Part shown: in pieces, positions 51,422 through 58,164 of the stretch
How positions within the stretch are numbered: position 1 is the stretch's first letter
Layout: each line of letters begins with the position of its first letter
Source of the DNA: an uncultured Eubacteriales bacterium
GTDB taxonomy: Bacteria > Bacillota > Clostridia > Christensenellales > CAG-314
Assembly: GCA_949289125.1 (NCBI GenBank)
Contig: CASEME010000022.1
Span: 1-58,164, forward strand
Direction: 5' to 3'
DNA: 58,164 nt
Notes under the pieces: model-generated
Databases searched by the model: none
What the model was told of the DNA's origin: nothing
Seen by the model: the letters and a program-made list of their open reading frames with translations, nothing else
Made by a program: the position numbers and the translations under genes

Positions 51422-52051
51422 ATGCAAAACGTTACAATTATCAATCACCCGCTGATTTCTCACAAAGTAGCAATGTTGAGAGACCACAATACCAACACAA
51501 AGCAGTTTCGTGAACTTGTAGAAGAGATAACTACACTTGTAACATACGAAGCATTTAAGGACATCCCCACCGTTACAAAGGAAGTTACTACACCGCTCGA
51601 AACGTGCAAACAACAGGTGATTGCCGACAACACTGTAGCAGTAATACCCATTTTGAGAGCCGGTCTTGGTATGGTAAACGGAGTGCACGCACTCTTCCCC
51701 ACTGCAAAAGTAGGTCATATCGGTATGTACAGAGATGAAGAAACTTGCCAACCGCAGGAATACTACTGCAAACTACCCAATGGCATAGAAAATATGATTG
51801 CCGTAGTGCTTGATCCTATGCTTGCAACAGGCGGTAGCGCAATAGCAGCAGTTGACCTTTTGAAAAAACGCGGCGTTACAAAGATTAAGTGCATGCACAT
51901 CATTGCCGCTCCCGAAGGTATAGAAAAACTGCACAAGGCTCACCCCGATGTACAGATATATTGTGCAACTTGCGACCGTTGCCTCAATCAAAACAGTTAC
52001 ATTTTGCCCGGTCTTGGCGACGCAGGCGATAGACTGTTTGGTACAAAATAA
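51422..52051 (+). CDS. upp: Uracil phosphoribosyltransferase
   Basis: 209 residues. It makes UMP from uracil and PRPP. The PRPP loop VVLDPMLATGGSA and the C-terminal uracil site (SYILPGLGDAGDRLFGT) are present. AGGAGG precedes the ATG, 19 bases after uraA. The uptake-plus-salvage operon would lower the need for de novo UMP synthesis, so control by UTP is sensible. Confidence 0.96.
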   Translation: MQNVTIINHPLISHKVAMLRDHNTNTKQFRELVEEITTLVTYEAFKDIPTVTKEVTTPLETCKQQVIADNTVAVIPILRAGLGMVNGVHALFPTAKVGHIGMYRDEETCQPQEYYCKLPNGIENMIAVVLDPMLATGGSAIAAVDLLKKRGVTKIKCMHIIAAPEGIEKLHKAHPDVQIYCATCDRCLNQNSYILPGLGDAGDRLFGTK

Positions 52052-52087
52052 CAAAAGTATAGTTACTATACAACATTGAACAAAAAT

Positions 52088-52118
52088 AAATGCGTAACCG
52101 TAATATGGTTACGCATTT
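52088..52118. terminator. Bidirectional terminator between upp and cdsZ
   Basis: AAATGCGTAACC (52088-52099) pairs with GGTTACGCATTT (52107-52118), T-rich on both sides, between convergent genes. Confidence 0.88.
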
Positions 52119-52203
52119 TATTTACTCTATTGTTGCAACTATTGCTATAGATACACAGCTGTTGTATTTGCTTATATTAGTAAAAGCACCTAAATACCGT
52201 GCA

Positions 52204-52905
52204 CTACTTGGTTTGATACACTATTCTGCCGCAATGCTCGCATTTGACAATGCCTTCACTTTTTAATTTGCTGAGCGAACCGCTACTCAACTCCATACGG
52301 CAGCCACCACAACTATGCTCGTCTCTGAGGGGCACAAGTACGGGGAATACATTTTGCTGAAGTATCATTTTGTATTTTTCCAACTTTTCTTTGTCAAGTT
52401 TGGGTTCCAACTCCTGCTTTTGTTTCATCAGTTTGACAACAAGCGGTTGTTGCTGTTCTTTCTCAGCATTAAATTGCTTAGTGCATTTTTGCCAACCGGC
52501 TATGTAATCTGCCAACTTGGTCATCAACTCTTTGTATTGTTTTTCCAGCTCATCTGCCTCTTTGACAATATTTGCACATTCGTGCTCGCAAGCACGCAAA
52601 CTATCCAAAACAGAAGACATCTTTTTGATAAGATAATTGAGCTCTGTTTCGTCATGCACATCTTGCAACGCTTTGTTGTATTCGTTGACGATTGTTTCCA
52701 CCTCTTCTTTGTGTTGAGAAAGTGTTTTGAGGCTGTTTTGCAATTCTACAGCTTTACTGTCCAACTTGCTAAGATTATCTTCCGTCTCCTGACGCAACTT
52801 GGCATACTTCAAACCGTCCATACGGTTGACGCTTTTTTCCAACTCACGTTTGATACGGCGCAACTCACCGTCAATCTTTTGGTATTCCAATAATTCGTGC
52901 TGCAT
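52204..52905 (-). CDS. cdsZ: C4-type zinc-ribbon coiled-coil protein
   Basis: 233 residues. A long coiled coil (about 1-180) is followed by a zinc ribbon with CGGC and CEHC. This is the COG1579/CdsZ family; CdsZ-type proteins are encoded beside trmK and the NIF3-like gene in Firmicutes. AGGAGG precedes the ATG, which lies 35 bases inside the end of trmK. It is the last gene of the dnaG operon. Confidence 0.85.
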   Translation of the reverse strand: MQHELLEYQKIDGELRRIKRELEKSVNRMDGLKYAKLRQETEDNLSKLDSKAVELQNSLKTLSQHKEEVETIVNEYNKALQDVHDETELNYLIKKMSSVLDSLRACEHECANIVKEADELEKQYKELMTKLADYIAGWQKCTKQFNAEKEQQQPLVVKLMKQKQELEPKLDKEKLEKYKMILQQNVFPVLVPLRDEHSCGGCRMELSSGSLSKLKSEGIVKCEHCGRIVYQTK

Positions 52906-53560
52906 TGTGTTCCTCCTTCAATCTTTGCGTCGTTGCAACAAGCATATCCGTATACTCCATAAGAGCAGGTATTGCACAACGACTAAGTATTTGTTTGCAT
53001 TTTTTTATTTCTTTGTCTGCATACCACAAAAAGTCTGCATTGTAACAACTGACATTGTTTAGTCCAAATGTAAGCTGTTCGATAGTAAGGCTACGCTCTC
53101 CGCTGTTGACGTCGGCAGTAATAAGGTCATAAAATTTGCCGTCATAAAACATTTTGTCGCTTACTATGCCATAACCGTTGCCTACAAGCCACTGTCTTAC
53201 GTCCTTTTGATTGCGCATAGGTTGCAAAACAAGTTTTGCAGGCAAATGCTTTGCCTTACTCAAAACACTGATTATTTCAAGGCCGCCCATACCTGCTATC
53301 ACCGCACAATCGGACCGTACGTCTTGCAATCCGTCCATACAATAAAACTGCGCTCTGTCAAGCAACTGCAACTTTTGGCACAAAACACGTGCCTTGTTGA
53401 GGCTGGGCTCGCTTATGTCACAAAACAACACTTGTCGCGCAAGCGCGTTGGTCAAAGCGTACGCTCCTACATAACCATGATCGCATCCCACATCAGCCAA
53501 AATGTCCACTTTGGGAAGTGCTAAGCATATTGTCTGTTGTCTTAATGTTAGTTGTTTCAT
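52871..53560 (-). CDS. trmK: tRNA (adenine22-N1)-methyltransferase
   Basis: 229 residues. SAM motif LADVGCDHGYVG, then VLFCDISEPSLNKAR, and the catalytic-type IAGMGGLEI segment are all TrmK features. It methylates A22 of tRNA with Ser or Tyr identity in bacteria that have this gene after sigA. The ATG overlaps the sigma stop (TGATG); a TTG one codon earlier is also in frame. Confidence 0.9.
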   Translation of the reverse strand: MKQLTLRQQTICLALPKVDILADVGCDHGYVGAYALTNALARQVLFCDISEPSLNKARVLCQKLQLLDRAQFYCMDGLQDVRSDCAVIAGMGGLEIISVLSKAKHLPAKLVLQPMRNQKDVRQWLVGNGYGIVSDKMFYDGKFYDLITADVNSGERSLTIEQLTFGLNNVSCYNADFLWYADKEIKKCKQILSRCAIPALMEYTDMLVATTQRLKEEHNAARIIGIPKD

Positions 53561-54618
53561 CAATCAAGATAATCTCTCAAGTTTTTGAATCTGCCCGGAT
53601 TGCGCAACTTACGCAAAGCCTTAGCTTCTATTTGGCGTATGCGCTCTCTGGTGACGTTAAACTCTTTGCCCACGTCTTCGAGTGTTCGCGGTTTGCCGTC
53701 GTCCAAACCATAACGCATGCGCACTACCTTTTCTTCACGCGGCGTCAGCTTGTGCAATGCGTCCATAAGTTGCTGACGAAGCATTGTACTAATTGCCACA
53801 TCGCTTGGCGAAGCCGTCTTGTTGTCTTCAATAAAGTCCACAAGATGACTGTCCTCTTCCTCACCTATTGGTGTTTCCAAACTAATGGGATCCTGAGATA
53901 TTTTCATAATCTCTTCTACTTTGTCCACAGTAGTATTGAGGTACTTTGCAAGTTCTTCTGTAGTTGCCTGTCTGCCTAATTGCTGTTCCAATTCTCTTTG
54001 AGCACGTGCCTGACGGTTGATAGTTTCTACCATATGCACCGGCACTCTTATTGTGCGCGATTGGTCGGCAATAGCTCTCGATATTGATTGACGTATCCAC
54101 CAAGTAGCGTAAGTAGAAAATTTGTAACCTTTGGTATAATCAAACTTTTCCACTGCGCGCAACAAGCCCATATTGCCTTCCTGTATAAGGTCGAGCAAAA
54201 ACAAACCTCTGCCCAAATGGCGTTTTGCAATGGACACCACAAGTCTTAGGTTGGCTTCGCACAAACGGCACTTAGCGTCTTTGTCGCCCTGCATTGCACG
54301 TTGAGCTATATCCTTTTCCTCATCAACTGACAGAAGGGGAATTTTACCTATTTCGGTAAGATAAATTTTTACAGGATCATCAATAACAGCAAGTTTGCTT
54401 TGAGACAAAGCATCAACAGTATCACTTGATACAGAATCGTCATCTACGATAACCACACCGTTGTTTTCCAAATATTCATATATCTGAGCATTTTGCTCAG
54501 CATCAATGTCTACTTTAGACAGTTTATCTTCTATCAATCCGATAGACAAAGCATTATGTTTGTTGCCTTGCGTCAATTCTTGCAGCAAGTCTTTCAAAAA
54601 TTGTTCGGTTAACTGCAT
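53560..54618 (-). CDS. Second RpoD/SigA-type sigma factor (paralog)
   Basis: 352 residues with full region layout: a short region 1.1 (1-60), region 2 with [17 protein letters not shown] and RTIRVPVHM, region 3, and region 4.2 [20 protein letters not shown]. Well over half the aligned residues match the upstream paralog by eye. Differences cluster in the N-terminal 80, in region 1.2-2.1 and in region 3, so promoter recognition should be similar. AAGGAGG precedes the ATG, 144 bases after the upstream sigma gene. Confidence 0.9.
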   Translation of the reverse strand: MQLTEQFLKDLLQELTQGNKHNALSIGLIEDKLSKVDIDAEQNAQIYEYLENNGVVIVDDDSVSSDTVDALSQSKLAVIDDPVKIYLTEIGKIPLLSVDEEKDIAQRAMQGDKDAKCRLCEANLRLVVSIAKRHLGRGLFLLDLIQEGNMGLLRAVEKFDYTKGYKFSTYATWWIRQSISRAIADQSRTIRVPVHMVETINRQARAQRELEQQLGRQATTEELAKYLNTTVDKVEEIMKISQDPISLETPIGEEEDSHLVDFIEDNKTASPSDVAISTMLRQQLMDALHKLTPREEKVVRMRYGLDDGKPRTLEDVGKEFNVTRERIRQIEAKALRKLRNPGRFKNLRDYLD

Positions 54619-54762
54619 AAAAGTAACCTCCTTAGTAATAAAACATCACCTAATATCTACGAATTGGCGCAATAACCTAAATGCAGTAGATTGTGTGTAT
54701 GTAAACTGCGCCCCAAATAGACTCAGTTGTTGCTCAGCTTGCAACATCAGTTGCTCGCTGTA

Positions 54763-55815
54763 TCATTCTTCGGCATAGTCTCTTAGCGATTTGAGGTTTT
54801 TGGGGTTGCGCAACTTGCGCAGTGCCTTTGCCTCTACCTGTCTTATACGCTCTCTGGTAACGTTAAACTCTCTGCCCACTTCGTCCAACGTGCGCTGTTT
54901 GCCGTCCTCAAGACCGTAACGCAGGCGTATAACCTTTTGCTCACGCGGGGTGAGCTTGTCCAACGCCTTAAACAGTTGTTCTCTCAGCATTGTCTGTGCC
55001 GCCACGTCGCTTGGAGCTACCGCCTTGTTGTCTTCTATAAAGTCCACAAGATGACTGTCTTCTTCCTCACCTATGGGTGTTTCAAGACTGACAGGATCTT
55101 GCGCTATTTTTTGTATCTCTACCACTTTTTCGGGAGAGATACCCATATAACGGGCAATCTCTTCGGGAGTAGGTTCACGTCCCAACTCCTGCACCAAAGC
55201 ACGTTGTGCGCGCACCTGACGGTTGATTGTCTCCACCATATGTACGGGAATACGTATTGTGCGTGCCTGATCGGCTATGGCACGTGTTATCGCCTGACGT
55301 ATCCACCAAGTTGCGTATGTAGAAAATTTGAAACCTTTGGTATAATCGAACTTTTCAACCGCTTTCATAAGCCCCAAATTGCCTTCTGATATAAGGTCAA
55401 GGAACAACATACCTCTGCCCACATACCTTTTTGCAATGGATACTACAAGCCTCAAGTTGGCTTCGCTGAGTTTGCGCTTAGCTTCTTCATCTCCACTTAG
55501 CATTTTTTCTGCAAGGGCAGCTTCTTCTTCGGCGGATAGCAAGGGGACTTTGCCTATATCCTTAAGATACATTTTGACAGGATCGTCCAACGCTACGTCT
55601 GCAACAGCTTTGTAAAGCTCGTTTTCGTTCTTTTCGTAAGCGTCTACAATCTCTATGCCGTTGTTTTCAAGATAACGATATATCTCGGCATTTTGGTCGG
55701 CAGATATGTCCATGCTCTCCAACTTTGCCTCTATCTCGTCATAAGATACTCTTGTCTGTCCATCTTGCTTTAGTTGTTCCAAAAGGTTTTCCAACAATTT
55801 TTCTGTAATTTCCAT
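54763..55815 (-). CDS. rpoD: Primary sigma factor RpoD/SigA
   Basis: 350 residues from this ATG; a GTG three codons upstream (55824), overlapping the dnaG stop, is an alternative. It holds region 1.1, region 2 ([28 protein letters not shown]), region 3 ([20 protein letters not shown]), and region 4.2 [20 protein letters not shown]. Its place directly after dnaG marks it as the ancestral housekeeping sigma. It directs RNA polymerase to the TTGACA/TATAAT promoters seen all through the window. Confidence 0.95.
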   Translation of the reverse strand: MEITEKLLENLLEQLKQDGQTRVSYDEIEAKLESMDISADQNAEIYRYLENNGIEIVDAYEKNENELYKAVADVALDDPVKMYLKDIGKVPLLSAEEEAALAEKMLSGDEEAKRKLSEANLRLVVSIAKRYVGRGMLFLDLISEGNLGLMKAVEKFDYTKGFKFSTYATWWIRQAITRAIADQARTIRIPVHMVETINRQVRAQRALVQELGREPTPEEIARYMGISPEKVVEIQKIAQDPVSLETPIGEEEDSHLVDFIEDNKAVAPSDVAAQTMLREQLFKALDKLTPREQKVIRLRYGLEDGKQRTLDEVGREFNVTRERIRQVEAKALRKLRNPKNLKSLRDYAEE

Positions 55816-55820
55816 AACTC

Positions 55821-57629
55821 TCACTTCAACTCTTCTATTTGTTTGTTTATTTGTTCTATATTGTGTGCAATCTCGCTAAATTGTTGCTCAGACAGACTAC
55901 TGTCTTTTAGTTGAGCTGTCAAATGCTCACGTTGCATGCGCAAACGGGCACGCTCAAGCATTGAGCAACATTCGTCAAAATACTTTTTGTCGGTAGCGGC
56001 ATTGCTTGGCTCAAATACGTAATCGGTAATGCGCTGATACTCTTGCTTGTCCGCATCGGGAGCAACGCTGTATATCATGTCCATTGTAGGACGTGTGCCC
56101 TTATCCTTGCAGTCAAATACGTAGTCGTACACTTTGGCAAGAAACTTGTTGCTACACTGCGGTTTGTGTTTGATGTCTGCAAAGGACAATCCGTTGAGTA
56201 CACACGCCGCCACAAAATACATTGCTTTGTCTTCCGAACTAAGCTCCTGCTCCACCTGCTGTTGCTGTGATGTATCTGCCGAAGCCTCGTTGCTATCTGT
56301 AGTTACTGTAGCCTTGTTCAGTGCTCTGCGCAAATATTCTTCCGAATAGCCTGTCTTTAGCGATATCGCTTTGACATACTGCCCTTGCGACAGCTCGTCT
56401 ATGTCGTCAAGCACTTTGACTGCACCTTTGACAAACTTAGCCAAAGCATTGTTGCGCTGTGCGCCCTCTACGTTGTCTATGTTGTAGTATTTTTGCAATA
56501 CTGACAATTTGTAGTCCACGAGTGGTAATGCTTGCTCGATAAGTGCTACAAAGGCGTCTTTGCCGTGCGCTTTGATATATTCATCGGGATCCTGATTGTC
56601 GGGTATGCTCATCACACGCACTTCCAATCCCTGATTAGCCAAAATATCCATACCGCGTATTGTGGCGTGTTGCCCTGCGGCATCGCCGTCATAGCAAATG
56701 TACACCGTGTCGGTAAGACGAGAAAGCAGCTTGGCTTGTTGCTCTGTAAGGCTTGTACCCATACTTGCCACACAGTTGCACACTCCTGCCTGATACATGG
56801 CAATAACGTCCATGTAGCCTTCGACCATAATTATGTAAGGCAGATTGCCCTGTTGCTTTTGCTGTTTGGCAAAGTTGATAGCGTACAAGTTGTTTTTCTT
56901 GGAAAAAATTTCCGTTTCTGCAGTATTTTTGTACTTACCGTATTGAGCACGTTGTTGCGTCAACGCTCTACCGCCAAACGCTATTACCCTACCCGATATA
57001 TCAAAAACGGGCACAATAAGACGTTCACACAAAGCGTCAAACTTTTTGCCGGTGGCGCTTTGTTGCACAACACCTGCGGCAATATAGTCCTGCTCGTGAT
57101 AACCTTTGCTTGCAAGGTAATTGGGCAAGGAATACATATCGGAAGAATATCCTATGCCAAACGTCTTCATAGTGTCGGTAGCAAAACCTCTGTTTTGCAT
57201 ATACTGCCTTGCAACCAAACCACTATCCGAATACAAGCACTTCCAATAAAACCGAGCAGTATCACGCAAAATGTCCAAATAGATGTCGCGCTTTTTCTTT
57301 TTTTCTGCCAATTTGGCGTCTGTCTTTTGTCTGCCAAATTCGGGCATTTTGAGATTGGCTCGCTTTGCCAATATCTCCAACGCTTCCATAAAGGTGCACG
57401 ATTCGTATTGCTGTACAAATTTGATTACGTCGCCCGACTCCTGACAGCCAAAGCACTTATAATACTGCTGATGCGGATTGATGCAAAAACTTGGCGTTTT
57501 TTCTCCGTGAAAAGGACAACGTGCCCAAAAATTTTGCCCACGTTGCTTAACGTCAATATAGGAAGCAATAACGGAAACAATATCGTTGCTACGTTTTACT
57601 TCTTGCACAAAATCCATCAAATCTGCCAT
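55821..57629 (-). CDS. dnaG: DNA primase
   Basis: 602 residues. Zinc-binding Cys38, His41, Cys59, Cys62 (CPFH ... CFGC), the RNA-polymerase-like core, and TOPRIM motifs MVEGYMDV and CYDGDAAG are present. The C-terminal helicase-binding domain is degenerate but of usual length. AAGG seven bases before this ATG fixes the start, 22 codons inside the longest frame. It heads the dnaG-rpoD-rpoD paralog-trmK-cdsZ macromolecular synthesis operon. Confidence 0.96.
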   Translation of the reverse strand: MADLMDFVQEVKRSNDIVSVIASYIDVKQRGQNFWARCPFHGEKTPSFCINPHQQYYKCFGCQESGDVIKFVQQYESCTFMEALEILAKRANLKMPEFGRQKTDAKLAEKKKKRDIYLDILRDTARFYWKCLYSDSGLVARQYMQNRGFATDTMKTFGIGYSSDMYSLPNYLASKGYHEQDYIAAGVVQQSATGKKFDALCERLIVPVFDISGRVIAFGGRALTQQRAQYGKYKNTAETEIFSKKNNLYAINFAKQQKQQGNLPYIIMVEGYMDVIAMYQAGVCNCVASMGTSLTEQQAKLLSRLTDTVYICYDGDAAGQHATIRGMDILANQGLEVRVMSIPDNQDPDEYIKAHGKDAFVALIEQALPLVDYKLSVLQKYYNIDNVEGAQRNNALAKFVKGAVKVLDDIDELSQGQYVKAISLKTGYSEEYLRRALNKATVTTDSNEASADTSQQQQVEQELSSEDKAMYFVAACVLNGLSFADIKHKPQCSNKFLAKVYDYVFDCKDKGTRPTMDMIYSVAPDADKQEYQRITDYVFEPSNAATDKKYFDECCSMLERARLRMQREHLTAQLKDSSLSEQQFSEIAHNIEQINKQIEELK

Positions 57630-57648
57630 AATCGTACCTTGTAACAAC

Positions 57649-57677
57649 TTTGTACACCAAACAAAATATCTCTGCAA
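57649..57677 (-). promoter_or_regulatory. Promoter of the dnaG-rpoD operon
   Basis: Minus-strand TTGCAG (57677-57672) and TACAAA (57654-57649), spacer 17; predicted leader only about 13 bases. Other sigma-A promoters may lie inside the operon. Confidence 0.5.
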
Positions 57678-58019
57678 ACAAAAATGTCCACACAACAGAC
57701 ACTATGCACAAAATCACGTCAATAATAATATTTGCAACTAATAATTTTTCTCCCCCAAATTTTGCAAAAAAACAAAAAATTTTCGGCAAAAAATTTACAG
57801 AAAAAAATATGAAAGAAAAAGCTAATTTCATATTATTTTAAGAAAGCCAAACTATAATTGACACATAAAATGACAGGTTACCCCTCCTGCATTTTATTCG
57901 ATAGGAATATCGAAAATAGTAACTACCCTTCTAAGAAAAGCGTTTCCACTCCATAGGAAACGCTTTTCACATTATAACAATAACAACACCGATAAATAAA
58001 CTAATGACACATATACTAC
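57678..58019. other. Intergenic stretch between dnaG and the IS element, with hairpins
   Basis: No gene seen. It is very AT-rich to 57850. A hairpin TTCGATA/TATCGAA with a GGAA loop lies at 57897-57914. A strong terminator-like hairpin lies at 57936-57967 (AAAAGCGTTTCC with GGAAACGCTTTT). The latter would stop transcripts from the right before dnaG. Confidence 0.6.
57936..57967 (-). terminator. Terminator upstream of the dnaG promoter
   Basis: A perfect 12-bp stem with an eight-base loop, T-rich on the minus strand (CTTTTCTTAG). It shields the dnaG operon from leftward read-through, including from the IS element. Confidence 0.7.
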
Positions 58020-58050
58020 AATCGATGAATTGTCAAACTAAGTGCAACAC
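58020..58050 (-). mobile_element. Probable terminal inverted-repeat end of an IS30-like element
   Basis: Directly after the transposase stop on the minus strand comes GTTGCACTTAGTTTTGACAA, resembling the GTTGCACTT-type ends of IS30 elements in Firmicutes. The exact border and target duplication cannot be set, as the other end is outside the window. Confidence 0.5.
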
Positions 58051-58164
58051 TTAGCGAGATTTTCTTGGAACAAATCTTGCGGTGTTCGGAAATGCAAAAC
58101 TTTCTTGGGCCTGGCGTTGATCAACGCCAGGTTCTTTTTCAGGGTCGCGGGACTGACCCTTGAC
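58038..58164 (-). CDS. IS30-family transposase, C-terminal fragment (cut by the window edge)
   Basis: The minus strand encodes 41 residues ending LINARPKKVLHF, RTPQDLFQENLAKCCT and a TAG stop. The N-x-R-P-[KR]-K-x-L-x-F-x-TP-x-[DE]-[LV]-F pattern is the conserved C-terminus of IS30 transposases. GC content is higher than in the neighbouring genes, which fits a mobile element. The catalytic DDE part lies outside the window. Confidence 0.72.
   Translation of the reverse strand, partial: SRVSPATLKKNLALINARPKKVLHFRTPQDLFQENLAKCCT
58110..58131. repeat. 22-bp perfect palindrome inside the transposase gene
   Basis: CCTGGCGTTGA and its exact reverse complement abut, followed on the plus strand by TTCTTTTT. 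Read rightward it is a terminator-like hairpin against transcripts entering the element from outside; read leftward it codes for part of the conserved LALINARP segment. Confidence 0.6.

Overview
The window reads as chromosomal DNA of a low-GC Gram-positive bacterium, most likely an uncultured gut-type member of the Clostridia. The grounds are: Shine-Dalgarno sites of the AGGAGG type, sigma-A promoters with 17-bp spacers, a T-box leader on valS, RNase J instead of RNase E, DivIVA, Hsp33, TrmK next to the sigma factor, and the dnaG-rpoD-trmK-cdsZ gene order typical of that class. The placement is inference; there is no rRNA in the window. I found no tRNA, rRNA or CRISPR array.

Layout. 1-4.9 kb: leftward operon lgt-pncB-divIVA-metal permease. 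4.9-7.7 kb: rightward acyltransferase-like/zinc-ribbon pair and a lone MazF. 7.8-12.2 kb: leftward valS behind a T-box, and a PTS-EIIC-like membrane protein. 12.3-16.2 kb: rightward NMT1/SsuA-type ABC importer and a YkvI-like membrane protein. 16.4-21.2 kb: leftward methyltransferase, Hsp33, a large unrecognised helical protein and a membrane protein. 21.3-23.8 kb: rightward asd-dapA-dapB (lysine/diaminopimelate). 23.9-33.5 kb: leftward DegV protein, Lsa-like ABC-F protein behind an attenuator, rnj-trmR-trhP, and two membrane proteins. 33.8-35.3 kb: MATE transporter. 35.4-42.6 kb: leftward DUF4275-like protein, radical-SAM pair, eukaryotic-type hexokinase, exonuclease, ABC exporter. 42.8-45.4 kb: rightward DUF362 ferredoxin and a DUF898-like membrane protein with a suspected frameshift. 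45.6-49.5 kb: leftward second ABC importer and a metallophosphoesterase. 49.6-52.1 kb: rightward uraA-upp behind a leader-peptide attenuator. 52.2-57.6 kb: leftward dnaG, two tandem rpoD-type sigma genes, trmK, cdsZ. 58.0 kb to the end: 3' end of an IS30-like insertion sequence.

The strongest unusual signals are two cis-acting control regions. Ahead of uraA-upp lies a good promoter, a 40-codon leader ORF with a strong SD and a long T-rich tract, and an intrinsic terminator whose 5' arm overlaps the leader stop codon. This is the architecture of the enterobacterial pyrBI UTP-sensing attenuator, and I see no PyrR-type site. Ahead of the ABC-F gene lies a consensus promoter, a 7-codon leader peptide, and mutually exclusive pairings ending in a terminator, as expected for antibiotic-induced ribosome-stalling attenuation. 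Also notable are the tandem sigma-70 paralogs, an Lgt with a zinc-ribbon extension, a eukaryotic-type hexokinase inside a bacterial operon, and two genes that may be translated from leaderless mRNA.
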